DNA of 64,000 nucleotides from DATLFA01 sp039915945 (lineage in GTDB: Bacteria; Actinomycetota; Acidimicrobiia; Acidimicrobiales; WLNW01). The position numbers and the translations under genes are program-made. This document shows, piece by piece, positions 9,026 through 16,960 of the stretch. Where the stretch lies: assembly GCA_039915945.1 (NCBI GenBank), contig JBDSMH010000101.1, positions 68,402 to 132,401 on the forward strand, read 5' to 3'. The notes beneath the pieces are model-generated. The model was not told the origin of the DNA and searched no databases. It worked only from the letters and a program-made list of their open reading frames with translations. Position 1 is the stretch's first letter. Every line of letters begins with the position of its first letter.

Positions 9026-9101
9026 GCGGAAGTAGCTCAGTTGGTAGAGCATCACCTTGCCAAGGTGAGGGTCGCGGGTTCAAGTCCCGTCTTCCGCTCC
9101 A
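9026..9101 (+). tRNA. tRNA-Gly (GCC)
   Basis: This is a 76-nt cloverleaf. Acceptor arm GCGGAAG pairs with CTTCCGC, followed by the discriminator and an encoded TCCA end. The anticodon stem TCACC/GGTGA closes the loop TTGCCAA, giving anticodon GCC. The T arm is GCGGGTTCAAGTCCCG(T). This intact gene is the integration target for the elements that follow; its 3' half is repeated four more times downstream. Confidence 0.97.
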
Positions 9102-9106
9102 AAAAG
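9057..9106 (+). repeat. att copy 0, inside functional tRNA-Gly
   Basis: The repeat begins at the anticodon loop (TTGCCAAGG) and runs through the T arm and acceptor 3' strand to CCAAAAAG just past the gene. It is the left-most att copy, and the functional tRNA is kept intact. Confidence 0.88.
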
Positions 9107-9154
9107 ACCTGGTCAGAGCAGTTTGAGCAGGGCCTCGGGCGAAGCACCGGTGGG

Positions 9155-9184
9155 TTTCCAACATTCCTGCCAACACAACGGGCA
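9155..9184 (+). repeat. element-end motif without an adjoining tRNA copy
   Basis: TTTCCAACAT...CTGCCAACACAACG matches the motif found upstream of the downstream att copies. Here it lies 54 nt after the tRNA and is not followed by a tRNA 3' fragment, so it is probably the scar of a deleted earlier element. Confidence 0.7.
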
Positions 9185-9321
9185 GTGGCTGGTCGTTGGA
9201 TCGTGTATATCGCGGTCTTCGTGTTCCATGCCCCTGAAAAGCGCGTACGACGGCGCACACGCGACACGAAGATGAAAATTTCCGTGGCGATGACCGGGTC
9301 GATGATCTCCCACCCCGACCA

Positions 9322-9533
9322 TCACGGTGAACATTTGCGGCTGGATGTGAAATCTGGCGGTGCGCTTTGCGTGAGGTCGTTGCCCCGAGGCCGTAGGTTG
9401 CGACAGACCGATTGCGGGAAATCGCTGATGTTGTCGGTCACGATGACTTGCGCGCCGCATTGAAGTGCAGCGGCGACGACGTGGCGGTCGTCGGGATCGG
9501 GCAGCTCGATGGATCTCGATGAGGCTTTCGTGT
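9322..9533 (-). pseudogene. PIN-domain toxin C-terminal remnant
   Basis: On the minus strand an open stretch reads LPDPDDRHVVAAALQCGAQ and then VIVTDNISDFP, the characteristic C-terminal PIN motif of VapC-like RNase toxins, and stops at 9322. It has no start of its own and abuts the end of the DUF3375 fragment in a different frame. It is a decayed toxin whose N-terminal part has been lost. An Xis-like antitoxin of the type that normally partners such PIN toxins survives at 13570-13800 in the next element. Confidence 0.7.
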
Positions 9534-10004
9534 CCGGCGACGCCGAAGCTCTACCAACTGACGTTCGGGGTCGTCGTCGGCGCCGAAAACCATCTGGCGC
9601 AATAGCTCGAAGATGGTGTTGAGACGGGACTCGGTACCGACGAAGTCACGCGATCTCAGATCGTGGATCCAGAGAATCGCCTTCTCGGCGGCGGGCGTGA
9701 GGTCGTAGCGCGCTTCTTCTGAGCCCGACCGGTAGAACTTGCGCAGCCAGCCCTGATCGGACGACGCCCAGTCGTCCAGGTAGGCCGCTGCCGCCTTTGG
9801 ATATGTGTCCTCGCCGAGTCGTTGGTTGAGGGCAAACAACTCATCGTCGAGTTCAGCGATGAGTGCCGACGCGGCGATGTCACTGTCATTGGCGTCGACG
9901 AATACCCGACCCGCGAAGCTGAGCACCAGGGCCGCATTCTTGGCGCGTAGCAGCCTCCACGTGGGGTGATTGCTCTGCAGGTGCACGATTTCGTCGTAGT
10001 TCAC
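9534..10004 (-). pseudogene. truncated DUF3375 (JetA-like, Wadjet/MksF family) remnant
   Basis: About 157 residues from GTG 10004 match my memory of the N-terminus of DUF3375 proteins (NYDEIVHL...NHPTWRLLRA, then RLNTIFELLRQMVFGA and ELRRRR). DUF3375 is the JetA component of the Wadjet anti-plasmid system. The full family is roughly 480-500 aa; here homology stops near 9534 and the frame runs on out of phase through the PIN remnant to 9438. No jetB, jetC or jetD genes are nearby. It is a relic, not an active defence system. Confidence 0.72.
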
Positions 10005-10119
10005 TCGCCGTAAGCGTACGCAAGCTCTGTGACGGCGTTTTGGTCGACCGAGGAACCAGTCGACTCTTCCGACCGTCCGCGTCGAGAACGATTCCTGTGT
10101 GTCGGGCTACCGGAACTCA

Positions 10120-10141
10120 ACCACAATGATAGTGTTGTGGT
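10120..10141 (+). promoter_or_regulatory. inverted-repeat operator at the DUF6932-HTH promoter
   Basis: ACCACAA and TTGTGGT form perfect 7-bp arms around 8 bp that contain GATAGT, a plausible -10 box. The repeat ends directly at the GTG start at 10142, so transcription would be nearly leaderless. Position suggests autoregulation by the HTH protein encoded second in the operon. Confidence 0.6.
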
Positions 10142-10585
10142 GTGCTTTCAGCGTTCGATCCGGAGAGTGGGCGTCTGCCGCCGGGTGAGCATGTTGCGTC
10201 GTGGGACGAGGTGGTCGATCGGTTCGGATGGACCGAACGTCGCCGACGCCTGCTCGATGGTCTCGCCGAGGCAATCGAACTTCTCGGCGAGGCAGGCTGC
10301 CGGAAGGTGTGGTTGAACGGCAGCTTCGTCACTTCCAAGGATGAGCCCGGCGACTTCGATGCCTGCTGGGACAGCGAGGGCGTCGATCTCGACGCCCTCG
10401 ATCCCGTGCTGTTGGATCTGTCCGATCATCGAGCCGCGCAGAAAGCACGGTTCGGCGGGGAGCTGTTCCCCAACGTGACCGAGTCGCAGTCGGGTCTGTC
10501 GTTCGCCGAGTTCTTCCAGAACGAACGCGACACCAGTCGTAAAGGGATAGTTGTCATCCACCTCTCGAAAGGAGACTCATCATGA
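10142..10585 (+). CDS. DUF6932-like nucleotidyltransferase-fold protein, candidate toxin
   Basis: This 147-aa protein starts at GTG 10142. The core contains WLNGSFVTSKDEPGDFDACWD near residues 58-78, which resembles the GSF...DxD active-site pattern of minimal nucleotidyltransferases and DUF6932 proteins. The stop overlaps the start of the HTH gene (ATGA), the usual coupling for a two-gene toxin-antitoxin or phase module. No ribosome-binding site is visible; the promoter palindrome touches the start, suggesting a leaderless transcript. It belongs to the first tRNA-Gly element. Toxicity is inferred from family and operon form only. Confidence 0.72.
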   Translation: MLSAFDPESGRLPPGEHVASWDEVVDRFGWTERRRRLLDGLAEAIELLGEAGCRKVWLNGSFVTSKDEPGDFDACWDSEGVDLDALDPVLLDLSDHRAAQKARFGGELFPNVTESQSGLSFAEFFQNERDTSRKGIVVIHLSKGDSS

Positions 10586-11013
10586 TCACCAACGAAGTGC
10601 AGTACCGGGCCACCAAGGCGCACCTCGACCGCTTCGAGGAGGCCGCCGCGAACATCGAGGCCCGCCCCGGCACGCGCACCAAGCTCGAACGACTCGAACT
10701 CGACGCGATCCGCGCCCAGGCCGACGATCTGCGCGCCGAGTTGGTCGACTTCGACCTGCTGCGCGGCGGAACGGTGGCCGTCTTCGTGGCCGCATCGCTC
10801 GAGGACCTATCCACTGTGCTCGTGAAGGCGCGCATCGCACGCGGCTGGACGCAGCGTCAGCTTGCCGAGGCTCTCGGCATGGCGGAACAGCAGATCCAAC
10901 GCTACGAATCAAACGACTACCGCTCGACCAGCCTCGCCCGCCTGTGCGACATCGCCAACGCCCTCGGTGTCACCATCGCTCAGCACGCCGAACTCAAGCC
11001 GTCGGCGGCCTGA
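10582..11013 (+). CDS. XRE-family HTH protein, candidate antitoxin
   Basis: This 143-aa protein overlaps the preceding gene by ATGA. A helical N-terminal half (residues 1-70) is followed by a Cro/C1-type HTH at about 85-135 (ARGWTQRQLAEALGMAEQQIQRYE, then SLARLCDIANALGV). The likely role is DNA binding at the palindrome at 10120-10141 and neutralisation of the partner. It is the last gene before the att copy at 11255. Confidence 0.75.
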   Translation: MITNEVQYRATKAHLDRFEEAAANIEARPGTRTKLERLELDAIRAQADDLRAELVDFDLLRGGTVAVFVAASLEDLSTVLVKARIARGWTQRQLAEALGMAEQQIQRYESNDYRSTSLARLCDIANALGVTIAQHAELKPSAA

Positions 11014-11140
11014 CCGCAAGATCGACAGTACCGGGCCTGATGGGGCTTTTAGCGGTCGCCTCGAGAAGGTCATCGACGTCGAGAGCCGGAATGGCGCGTG
11101 AAATCCAGCGTGAATTCTCGTTCGAATCAGCCGTTCAAAA

Positions 11141-11215
11141 TTTCCAGCATCCTGCCAACACAACGTGGGTCGCTTTGAACCGCACACGACCGCAACGTTG
11201 CACAGTTTGCGGTGA
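11141..11215 (+). repeat. element-end motif, element 1
   Basis: TTTCCAGCAT..TGCCAACACAACGTGGG..., then GCTTTGAACCGCA and TTTGCGGTGAG. It is about 75 nt and lies 40 nt before the att copy at 11255. The same block recurs at 17519 and 22306. Confidence 0.75.
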
Positions 11216-11254
11216 GAGCGGATGTCTGCGGCTCGATGCGGTGATCCGGGCACT

Positions 11255-11303
11255 TTGCCAAGGTGAGGGTCGCGGGTTCAAGTCCCGTCTTCCGCTCCAA
11301 AAG
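11255..11303 (+). repeat. att copy 1 (tRNA-Gly 3' fragment)
   Basis: It is identical to the 3' 43 nt of tRNA-Gly from TTGCCAAGG to the terminal CCA, plus AAAAG. It lacks the 5' half, so it cannot be a tRNA. It marks the junction between elements 1 and 2. Confidence 0.9.
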
Positions 11304-11365
11304 CCCTGGTTAGCGACCTGGCTGAAGATTGACGTCGGGGACCTTGCCCATGATCCGCCCATGGG

Positions 11366-12379
11366 TTGCCCATCACTTCTAGCGTCGTCGCGGTGGTGGG
11401 ATCGATGCGGCTACGCGGCCGCGACTCGTGGGAGCTGCGGGTCTATTGCGGCGTCGACGCCGCGTCGAAGCATCCCCGCTATGTGACCTGCACCGTGCAC
11501 GGCACCAAACGCCACGCCCGCGCCGCGCTCGCGGAACTGGTCGACGAGCCCGACCACGCACGCACGCACAACGGCACCGTGGGGGAGTTGTTGGAACGTT
11601 GGTACGCGGCAGCGTCGCCGATGTGGGCGGCATCGACCAGACGTCAGACCCGCAGCGTCATCGACCGTCACCTTCTGCCCGGACTCGGCGCAGTTCCGTT
11701 GGCGCGTTTGACGACGACGATGATCGACGAGCTCTACGGCAACCTGCGCGGCCGCTACAGCGAACGCGAGTTGTCGCCCGGCACCGTGCGCCGCATCCAC
11801 GTCGTGTTGCACCGAGCGCTCGCGCAAGCACAGCGCTGGGGATGGATCTACACGAACCCCGCCTCGCTGGCGCAGCCGCCACGTGTCGAACCAGCAGAGA
11901 TCCGACCACCAACACCGCAACAAGTCACCGCGTTGCTGCAGTTCGTGCGCGACCGCGACCCCGCATTTCATTTCTATCTCCATCTGGCCGCGTGCACCGG
12001 CGCGCGACGCAGCCAACTCCTCGCACTGCGCTGGCGCGACCTAGACCTCGACGCGCACGCACTGGCCTTTCAACGCGCGCTCGTCGAGGCCGAAGGCGGC
12101 CCGGTCCTGCAACCGACGAAGAACCGACGCAGCAAACGTGTCGCCCTCGACGCCCAATCCGTGTCGCTGCTGCTCGGCCATCGAAAGCGATGTGCCGAAG
12201 CCGATATCGAGTCGTTTGTGTTTTGCACCGATGACGACGGGCGAAGGCCGTGGCACCCGAACTGGGTGACCAAGGAGTTCATTCGCTACCGCCGCAGCGC
12301 GGACATCGGCTCGTTCCGTTTGCATGACCTTTGCCATTTCATGGCCACCGCCATGCTGGCTCGCGGCGTCCGGTCGTGA
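11366..12379 (+). pseudogene. tyrosine recombinase (element 2), inactivated
   Basis: This 337-aa frame carries the arm-binding and core-binding N-terminal regions and most of the catalytic domain, including CTGARRSQLLALRW with the first catalytic Arg. The box II motif reads HDLCHFMAT where HDLRH is expected, so the second catalytic Arg is replaced by Cys. A one-base loss near 12370 (GGCGTCCGG for GGCGTCCCGG) then shifts the frame before the Tyr nucleophile, which lies in the downstream piece. It starts at TTG 11366, in the same TTGCCCATC context as integrase 3. Close paralogue of 17699-18961. Confidence 0.85.
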
Positions 12380-12525
12380 CGGTCTCCGAGCGTCTCGGCC
12401 ACGCCCGCGCATCTACGACACTGAACGTCTATGCCCACAGTGTTCCCGGCGCTGACCGAGACGCGGCCGACGTCGTGGCGCGACTACTGCGCGATTCTGA
12501 CGTGGAGTCGAGCGTGATGTCGTGA
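12370..12525 (+). pseudogene. integrase 2 C-terminal piece (frameshifted)
   Basis: Reads PVVTVSERLGHARASTTLNVYAHS and so continues the recombinase in another frame, including the Tyr nucleophile. Its stop overlaps the GTG start of the next gene (GTGA). Confidence 0.82.
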
Positions 12526-13019
12526 CGCCGCCCCCATCACCGCGACGCAGGAAACTGCGAATGCTGCGTGACGAACCCGCCGGCGACACGATCGTTGTCA
12601 TCCGCGCGACGCCGTTGAACGTCGACGCGACGATCGACGACATCGCCGAGGCCGCGACTGAATCAGCCGAGGCCTATGAAGTCACGGCCGGCGACCGCCG
12701 TGAAGTCCTCTACGGCGTCTCGGTGTTCTCGGCCCAAGATGACAACGAGACGTTGGCGATTCTCGAACGGTTTGACGCCGCCGAGAGCTACCTCATGGCA
12801 CGGGTCGACTCGCTACGCCAGGCCGGCTTCGCGGTGTTCGCGACCGGCGCCCGTGCCGATCACTTCGACGTGCAACTCCTGGGCGGACGCACCGACCGCG
12901 ACCAGGCAGCCTCCTCGGAAGAAATTTCGGATGCCGCGCGCCGCCTCGTCGAGATCGCCGGGCCGCTCCGGCCGAATCCGTTCTACGCTGGTGAGCAAGG
13001 AGGACCCGAGCAACGATGA
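12522..13019 (+). CDS. hypothetical protein, first gene of a coupled pair
   Basis: This 165-aa soluble protein starts at GTG 12522, overlapping the integrase stop, and overlaps the following gene by ATGA. A basic N-terminus is followed by a compact alpha/beta region (TIVVIRATPLNVDATIDDIAE, GVSVFSAQDDNETLAIL, VFATGARADHFDVQLLGG). No catalytic motif is recognised. Its position between the recombinase and the 121-aa family gene suggests the three were acquired as a unit. It has no counterpart next to the second intact 121-aa paralogue (20098), so the pair is separable. Function unknown. Confidence 0.68.
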   Translation: MTPPPSPRRRKLRMLRDEPAGDTIVVIRATPLNVDATIDDIAEAATESAEAYEVTAGDRREVLYGVSVFSAQDDNETLAILERFDAAESYLMARVDSLRQAGFAVFATGARADHFDVQLLGGRTDRDQAASSEEISDAARRLVEIAGPLRPNPFYAGEQGGPEQR

Positions 13020-13381
13020 CTGCAGCGCCCGCGAATCCCTGGCATGTCGAACGGATCGACCTCGACGTCGTCGCCCGTCTCGCCGCGTCTCATGAGCCAG
13101 ATCCCCGAGCCGTCGACACTGGCGTTGACATCATCAGCGATCCGCATCGCGTCAACGACGATGGCTACAACTGGACGCGGCTACGCCATGCTCGCAACGT
13201 CGCCGATGTCGTGCCCGGCGCCGCCGTTGTCGTCGGCTCCGCAATAGGGGAATACCTCGCAAAGGTCATCGCGTGGGACTTCGAAGTCAGCGACGACGAT
13301 CCCATCGTCGTCCTCGAGTTGTTGCCGATACAGCCCAGCGAAGTCCGCCGTCTCCTAGCCCGGCGCACACCCGCCGCGTAG
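13016..13381 (+). CDS. 121-aa element-family protein, copy 1
   Basis: The protein is 121 aa. GGAGG lies 11 nt before ATG 13016. A conserved core (GVDIISDPH, NWTRLRHAR, VVVGSA) is followed by an almost invariant C-terminus (VIAWDFEVSDDDPIVVLELL, then PSEVRRLLARRTPAA). The paralogue at 20098-20460 is nearly identical over the last 40 residues even at DNA level, and decayed copies lie at 17408 and 29338. No known domain is recognised. Recurrence across the elements marks it as a signature gene of this element family, possibly a toxin-antitoxin or immunity component. Confidence 0.72.
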   Translation: MTAAPANPWHVERIDLDVVARLAASHEPDPRAVDTGVDIISDPHRVNDDGYNWTRLRHARNVADVVPGAAVVVGSAIGEYLAKVIAWDFEVSDDDPIVVLELLPIQPSEVRRLLARRTPAA

Positions 13382-13569
13382 CCAAGTCGGCTGGCAAAGG
13401 CTGAAGTGTCGACTGCGGGTTGTTGTCGGATTGCGATCGCGGCGTGAAAGGCCCGACGAGTTGGGGTCAAACTCGTTATTGCGTGCGGCTGCCAGGCCGA
13501 CTGAATCCGCGTTCTCTGATTTGTTGTCACTATCGCTAGGAACAGCGCCGCGTCGGGGCCGACGTTGCC

Positions 13570-13800
13570 TCAGTCGAGGTTGAGGAGCTGGCACTCGCGG
13601 GAGAGCTCGTCGAGAATTCTGGCCCGGTGCTCGTCGTCGGTGCGTTTATAGGCGAGTACGTCTTCGGCGAGGATCCGTCGCCGGTTGCCGACGCGTCGGC
13701 ACGCGAGCCGTCCCGTTTCGAGTGGATCGATGAGGTAGGGCCGCGACACATTGAGTAAGTCGGCGGCCTGTTGGGTGGCCAGCTCTGCTTGTCCTCCCAT
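13570..13800 (-). CDS. excisionase-like HTH protein, probable orphan antitoxin
   Basis: This 76-aa protein has the winged-HTH signature of Xis/antitoxin proteins (ATQQAADLLNVSRPYL, then RRVGNRRRILAEDVLAYKR and a DDEHRARILDELSREC tail). This type usually partners PIN toxins with the DPDDRHV motif. No toxin follows on the minus strand, and an in-frame TGA lies five codons upstream of the ATG, so the usual N-terminal extension is missing. It may be a truncated antitoxin, or a small excisionase for the element. Confidence 0.65.
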   Translation of the reverse strand: MGGQAELATQQAADLLNVSRPYLIDPLETGRLACRRVGNRRRILAEDVLAYKRTDDEHRARILDELSRECQLLNLD

Positions 13801-13981
13801 CCTGGCCTCGCCTCAACGCGCACTCGTAGTATTCGCAGCAGTTCGAAATATCTGTCGGTCAGCATGACGCAGGCGCGGCGGAGATTCCAAGGAGATCCCG
13901 ATTCGAGCCGCGCTGTCGGGGGACCCCGAGACTCATCACGGGTTCGGCTGCCAACAGCGCCCCTTTCGGTGGGCCGGTCGT

Positions 13982-14236
13982 TCAGGCGCCGGCGTCGAAG
14001 GCGTTGGCGGACTGAAATTGGACCCACACCCGATTGGCGTCGCGTCGTGTGACTTTGGCCTTGCGTGCTTCGAGTTCGTGATCGACGGCTCTTATCGAGT
14101 CGCCGGGTTGGGGATCGAAGAAGGCGTCGTCGGTGCGGGGACTCTGCGAGATCCAGCATTCGACGACGAGATCAGCGCCGATCTCGTTGGGGTCGTAGCG
14201 CAGGTCGTAGTCGAATTCGCTGTCCACGATGCTCAT
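13982..14236 (-). CDS. 84-aa element-family protein, copy 1
   Basis: This 84-aa protein begins MSIVDSEFDYDLRYDPNEIG, continues through VECWISQSPRTDDAFFDPQ and ends in a basic and aromatic tail (RRDANRVWVQFQSANAF). The paralogue at 19031-19284 begins at the equivalent ATG, which supports the chosen start. It lies downstream of the 545-aa gene on the same strand. A fragment of its C-terminus is also found outside the island at 33807. Family not recognised. Confidence 0.65.
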   Translation of the reverse strand: MSIVDSEFDYDLRYDPNEIGADLVVECWISQSPRTDDAFFDPQPGDSIRAVDHELEARKAKVTRRDANRVWVQFQSANAFDAGA

Positions 14237-14364
14237 CGTACCGGCGGCGTCGAGGGCGCCCCGAGCGGAATTTGGCACTGGTACTCGGAAGTGGCGGCGC
14301 ACGCGAACAAACGGTTCGCGCTCGGCTGCTGTTTGAACTTCCCCTCTGTTCGTGGAGGGATGCG

Positions 14365-16002
14365 TCAGCGCGCGTGTTTGGCTGCTTTGGTGAGTTCGTC
14401 GCGAAAGGCGCGGAATCGTTTGTATCGCTGGTCGTAAGCGGCGATCGTCGTGGCGGCGACCGGTCCGGTTGTCGCGGCGAGGGTGTGGGCGAGCGCGACG
14501 ACGAGTTGGGCGACGCTGTGGTAGCGATGGCGGTCCTTGTCGCCGAGTACGGCCGCGGCGGTGGCGTCGATGAGTTCGCGGGCGGCGTCGAGGTGTTCGG
14601 GCTCGGCGTCAACGGTGGCGAGTGCCGCGAACAGGAAGGGACTCAGCGCGGGCGGATCGTCGTCGCTTCGCTTGGGTGAGCGTCCGATGCCGCGGTAGTG
14701 CTGCGCGTGGGTGTGGTCGATCGATTCGACGAGGGCTCGGGCGAGTTTGGTGGCAAGGTCGTTGGCCGGTGGGCGCGCCGACAACAGCAGTGCGCCGACG
14801 GCGGGTTCGGCACCGCCGCTGCTTCGCCTTTCGAATGCGACTCGGTCGAGCAGACTTGCGAGCCGACCGGTGAGGATGTCCACTGCCAACGAGACGCTCG
14901 GGTGGGCGTGTTCGGCGGCGGGGTGGAGATGGGCGATCGTCGCAGTGAGGTCACCGTTGGTGTCGTGGCAGAGCCACGCCAACCGAGTGAGGGTGGGCTC
15001 GTCGCCGAACGCGATCAGATCGGCCGCCGTCGAACCCGTAGCGTCGCCGTCAGTGCGTTGTAGCCGGGCGAGGCGATCCGCAAGTAGCGCCCGATCGGGC
15101 GAGGGGCCGATCGTGGCGAGTAGTTCTGCCGACGCGGCCCGCGCGTCGCCGGCCCTGTCGGCGTCTTCGAGCGCGTCGAGCCACGCTGCCGTCGCGCCGC
15201 GGCGATGGGGGTAGCTCTCGTCGCGCGCCAATCGGCCGACGGCGTCGATACCGTCGAGTCGCGCGATCAACTCGACGGAGAGTCGATGAAATTCGCGGCC
15301 ATCCCACGAAGCACGAGCGCGGGCGGCCCTCTCGCATCGGGTCAGCCACGCACGTAGCACTTCGGCTTCGTCGGGCAACGGCTGTGGGCGCGCGCCGATG
15401 ACTTCCTCGACGGAGGGCATCGCGATGCCGGTGAGGTGGTAGGTGTCGATGGTGTCGACCGCCTCGGCGGCCCGCTCGGCGATCGGTTTGGTCGGATCGG
15501 TAAGGATGGCCCGCAGCAAGCGTGCGAAGGCTTCGCGTTCGATGTCGTCGCTGGCGGAGACCGAATAGGCCTCGGGGTTGTCGGTCGCCTCGACGACAGC
15601 GTCGAAGAGGAGCCGATAGCCCGCGATCGCAGTGGGCCAATCGCCGGCCAGGAACCGCCCACCGACCCGGCCGTAGAGACCGTCGATGCCGTGTCGTTGT
15701 AGCGCTTCGTCGTCGTTAGCGTCGTCGAAGTCGTTTTGCCTTCTCCGCCCGCGTCGCCATCGCTGCTCTGCAAGTTCCTCCGCGGCGTCGGGAAATCCGC
15801 GGAGATACACGTCGATCTCCGAGAGAAGCGAACTCGATGCGGTCGGGTCGCTCGCGTCGAATATCGCGACGAACTCGGCGCGCTGCGAAGGTGGCAACTG
15901 TTCGAGGTGGCGTCGCAGCGCGGCTGCGACGCCGTCGGGCCCGACCCGTTCCAACGCGTGATCCAATTGCGTCAACAAAGCGGCGAGCCCAACCTTCGCC
16001 AT
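14365..16002 (-). CDS. large alpha-helical protein of unknown function
   Basis: This 545-aa protein starts at ATG 16002 with AGCAGG five nt upstream. It is almost wholly helical and rich in Ala, Arg, Asp and Leu, with repeated helix-turn-helix hairpins of TPR or HEAT character (LAGDWPTAIAGYRLLFDAVV; RLARDESYPHRRGATAAWLDAL). No catalytic motif, signal peptide or membrane segment is visible, and the C-terminus is basic. It is the largest gene of element 2 and is followed by the 84-aa gene. No homologue was recognised; a scaffold or sensor role is conceivable but not shown. Confidence 0.72.
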   Translation of the reverse strand: MAKVGLAALLTQLDHALERVGPDGVAAALRRHLEQLPPSQRAEFVAIFDASDPTASSSLLSEIDVYLRGFPDAAEELAEQRWRRGRRRQNDFDDANDDEALQRHGIDGLYGRVGGRFLAGDWPTAIAGYRLLFDAVVEATDNPEAYSVSASDDIEREAFARLLRAILTDPTKPIAERAAEAVDTIDTYHLTGIAMPSVEEVIGARPQPLPDEAEVLRAWLTRCERAARARASWDGREFHRLSVELIARLDGIDAVGRLARDESYPHRRGATAAWLDALEDADRAGDARAASAELLATIGPSPDRALLADRLARLQRTDGDATGSTAADLIAFGDEPTLTRLAWLCHDTNGDLTATIAHLHPAAEHAHPSVSLAVDILTGRLASLLDRVAFERRSSGGAEPAVGALLLSARPPANDLATKLARALVESIDHTHAQHYRGIGRSPKRSDDDPPALSPFLFAALATVDAEPEHLDAARELIDATAAAVLGDKDRHRYHSVAQLVVALAHTLAATTGPVAATTIAAYDQRYKRFRAFRDELTKAAKHAR

Positions 16003-16153
16003 CAGCGCCTGCTCGTGTCGCCGGCGCCCTCACGGCGCTGATCTCGAGTGAGTATGTTCACCACCGATATATCTTTGCAGCCCACGCATTCGTCGTTCAC
16101 CTCTGAGCTCGGGCTTCGAGCCGACACCGACCATGATTCCATTCGTCGCGCTT

Positions 16154-16206
16154 GAGTCGACGCGGAGCTGAGGCGGCCAGAGAGATCACCCAAGACAAGC
16201 TCGCCC
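16154..16206 (+). pseudogene. remnant of a HigA-like antitoxin
   Basis: GAGCTGAGGCGG and GATCACCCAAGACAAGC closely match the HTH start of the intact antitoxin at 19744-20064 (ELRRAREITQEALAE), but the frame is broken and short. The rest of the gap 16003-16348 shows no gene. Confidence 0.55.
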
Positions 16207-16348
16207 ACCGATCGCAGCGAGGCGTGGAACGATTGCTTTTTCGACGGTTGTATCAACCAGTTCTGAGATCGACGCGAGGGCGGCGGGAGGGGTGAGGTCA
16301 ACGCGGCGTCGTGAGCGGTCCGGGGTAGGGATGAACGATACTTGTGCT

Positions 16349-16849
16349 GTGTACAAGATTTGCGCGACGAAGAAGTTGCTCGATCGGGTGAAGCAGCCGA
16401 TCGACGAGTCGGGGGATGAGCCCTCGACCGCGTTGGGCGACTGGTACGCGACGGCGTTGTTCTGGAAGCCGCAGGTTGCGTTGTTCGTCAACGACCGGAC
16501 GCTGTTGCCGGTATTCGTCGAGCTGGCTCCGGCGGCGAAGCTCGCTCGGAGATTCCCAGATCAGCTCGGTCGCGTCCTGGAAGCGCTCCGCGTGTCCATC
16601 GAGTTCGGGTTGCAGGAGGTGGGTGCGATGAGTGAGGTGTCATACGACAAGACGCGCAATCGCAGTGTCGTCGGCAGCATGAGCGAGTTTGCCGTCATGG
16701 CCGATTGGAGGCGGATAAAGAGGGGTGCGGAGGAGCTCGTCGACCTGTCGGTTCATCTGGCAGGCACGCCGTGCGGGCCGCTGCGCAACGGACTTGGATT
16801 TCCCGATCGTGAAGTCGCGGCGCTCGTGGCCGCGGTACGCGAGCGCTGA
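16349..16849 (+). CDS. DUF6933-like protein, copy 1
   Basis: This 166-aa protein starts at GTG 16349 (MYKICATKKLLDRV); the frame is open further up but the paralogue at 20596 begins at the same codon. Conserved elements are LGDWYATALFW, LFVNDRTLLPVFVELAP and RSVVGSMSEFAVMADW, which resemble DUF6933, a family of mobile-element proteins. GATACT sits 6 nt before the GTG in both copies, suggesting a -10 box and leaderless mRNA. About 70 percent identical to copy 2. Function unknown. Confidence 0.75.
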   Translation: MYKICATKKLLDRVKQPIDESGDEPSTALGDWYATALFWKPQVALFVNDRTLLPVFVELAPAAKLARRFPDQLGRVLEALRVSIEFGLQEVGAMSEVSYDKTRNRSVVGSMSEFAVMADWRRIKRGAEELVDLSVHLAGTPCGPLRNGLGFPDREVAALVAAVRER

Positions 16850-16915
16850 CCACACTTGCCAGGCGTCAGCGGCGAAAAGGGGCAGCGATGCGGTCGGTGG
16901 GTTCTCGCACCGTAT

Positions 16916-16954
16916 GTCAACATGTGTTGACGTTGCGTGAGGGCCCGGTAGCAT
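16916..16954 (+). promoter_or_regulatory. promoter with palindromic operator for the 16961 gene
   Basis: TTGACG (16927) and TAGCAT (16949) are separated by 16 bp. A perfect 7-bp palindrome GTCAACA-TG-TGTTGAC (16916-16931) overlaps the -35 box. The GTG start at 16961 is 7 nt after the -10, so the transcript should be leaderless. Probable autoregulation by the encoded HTH protein. Confidence 0.7.
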
Positions 16955-16960
16955 GGCAAC

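Noticed and set aside
9322..10004. An active Wadjet defence system
   Set aside because: Only about a third of the DUF3375 protein remains and no JetB, JetC or JetD homologue is nearby.
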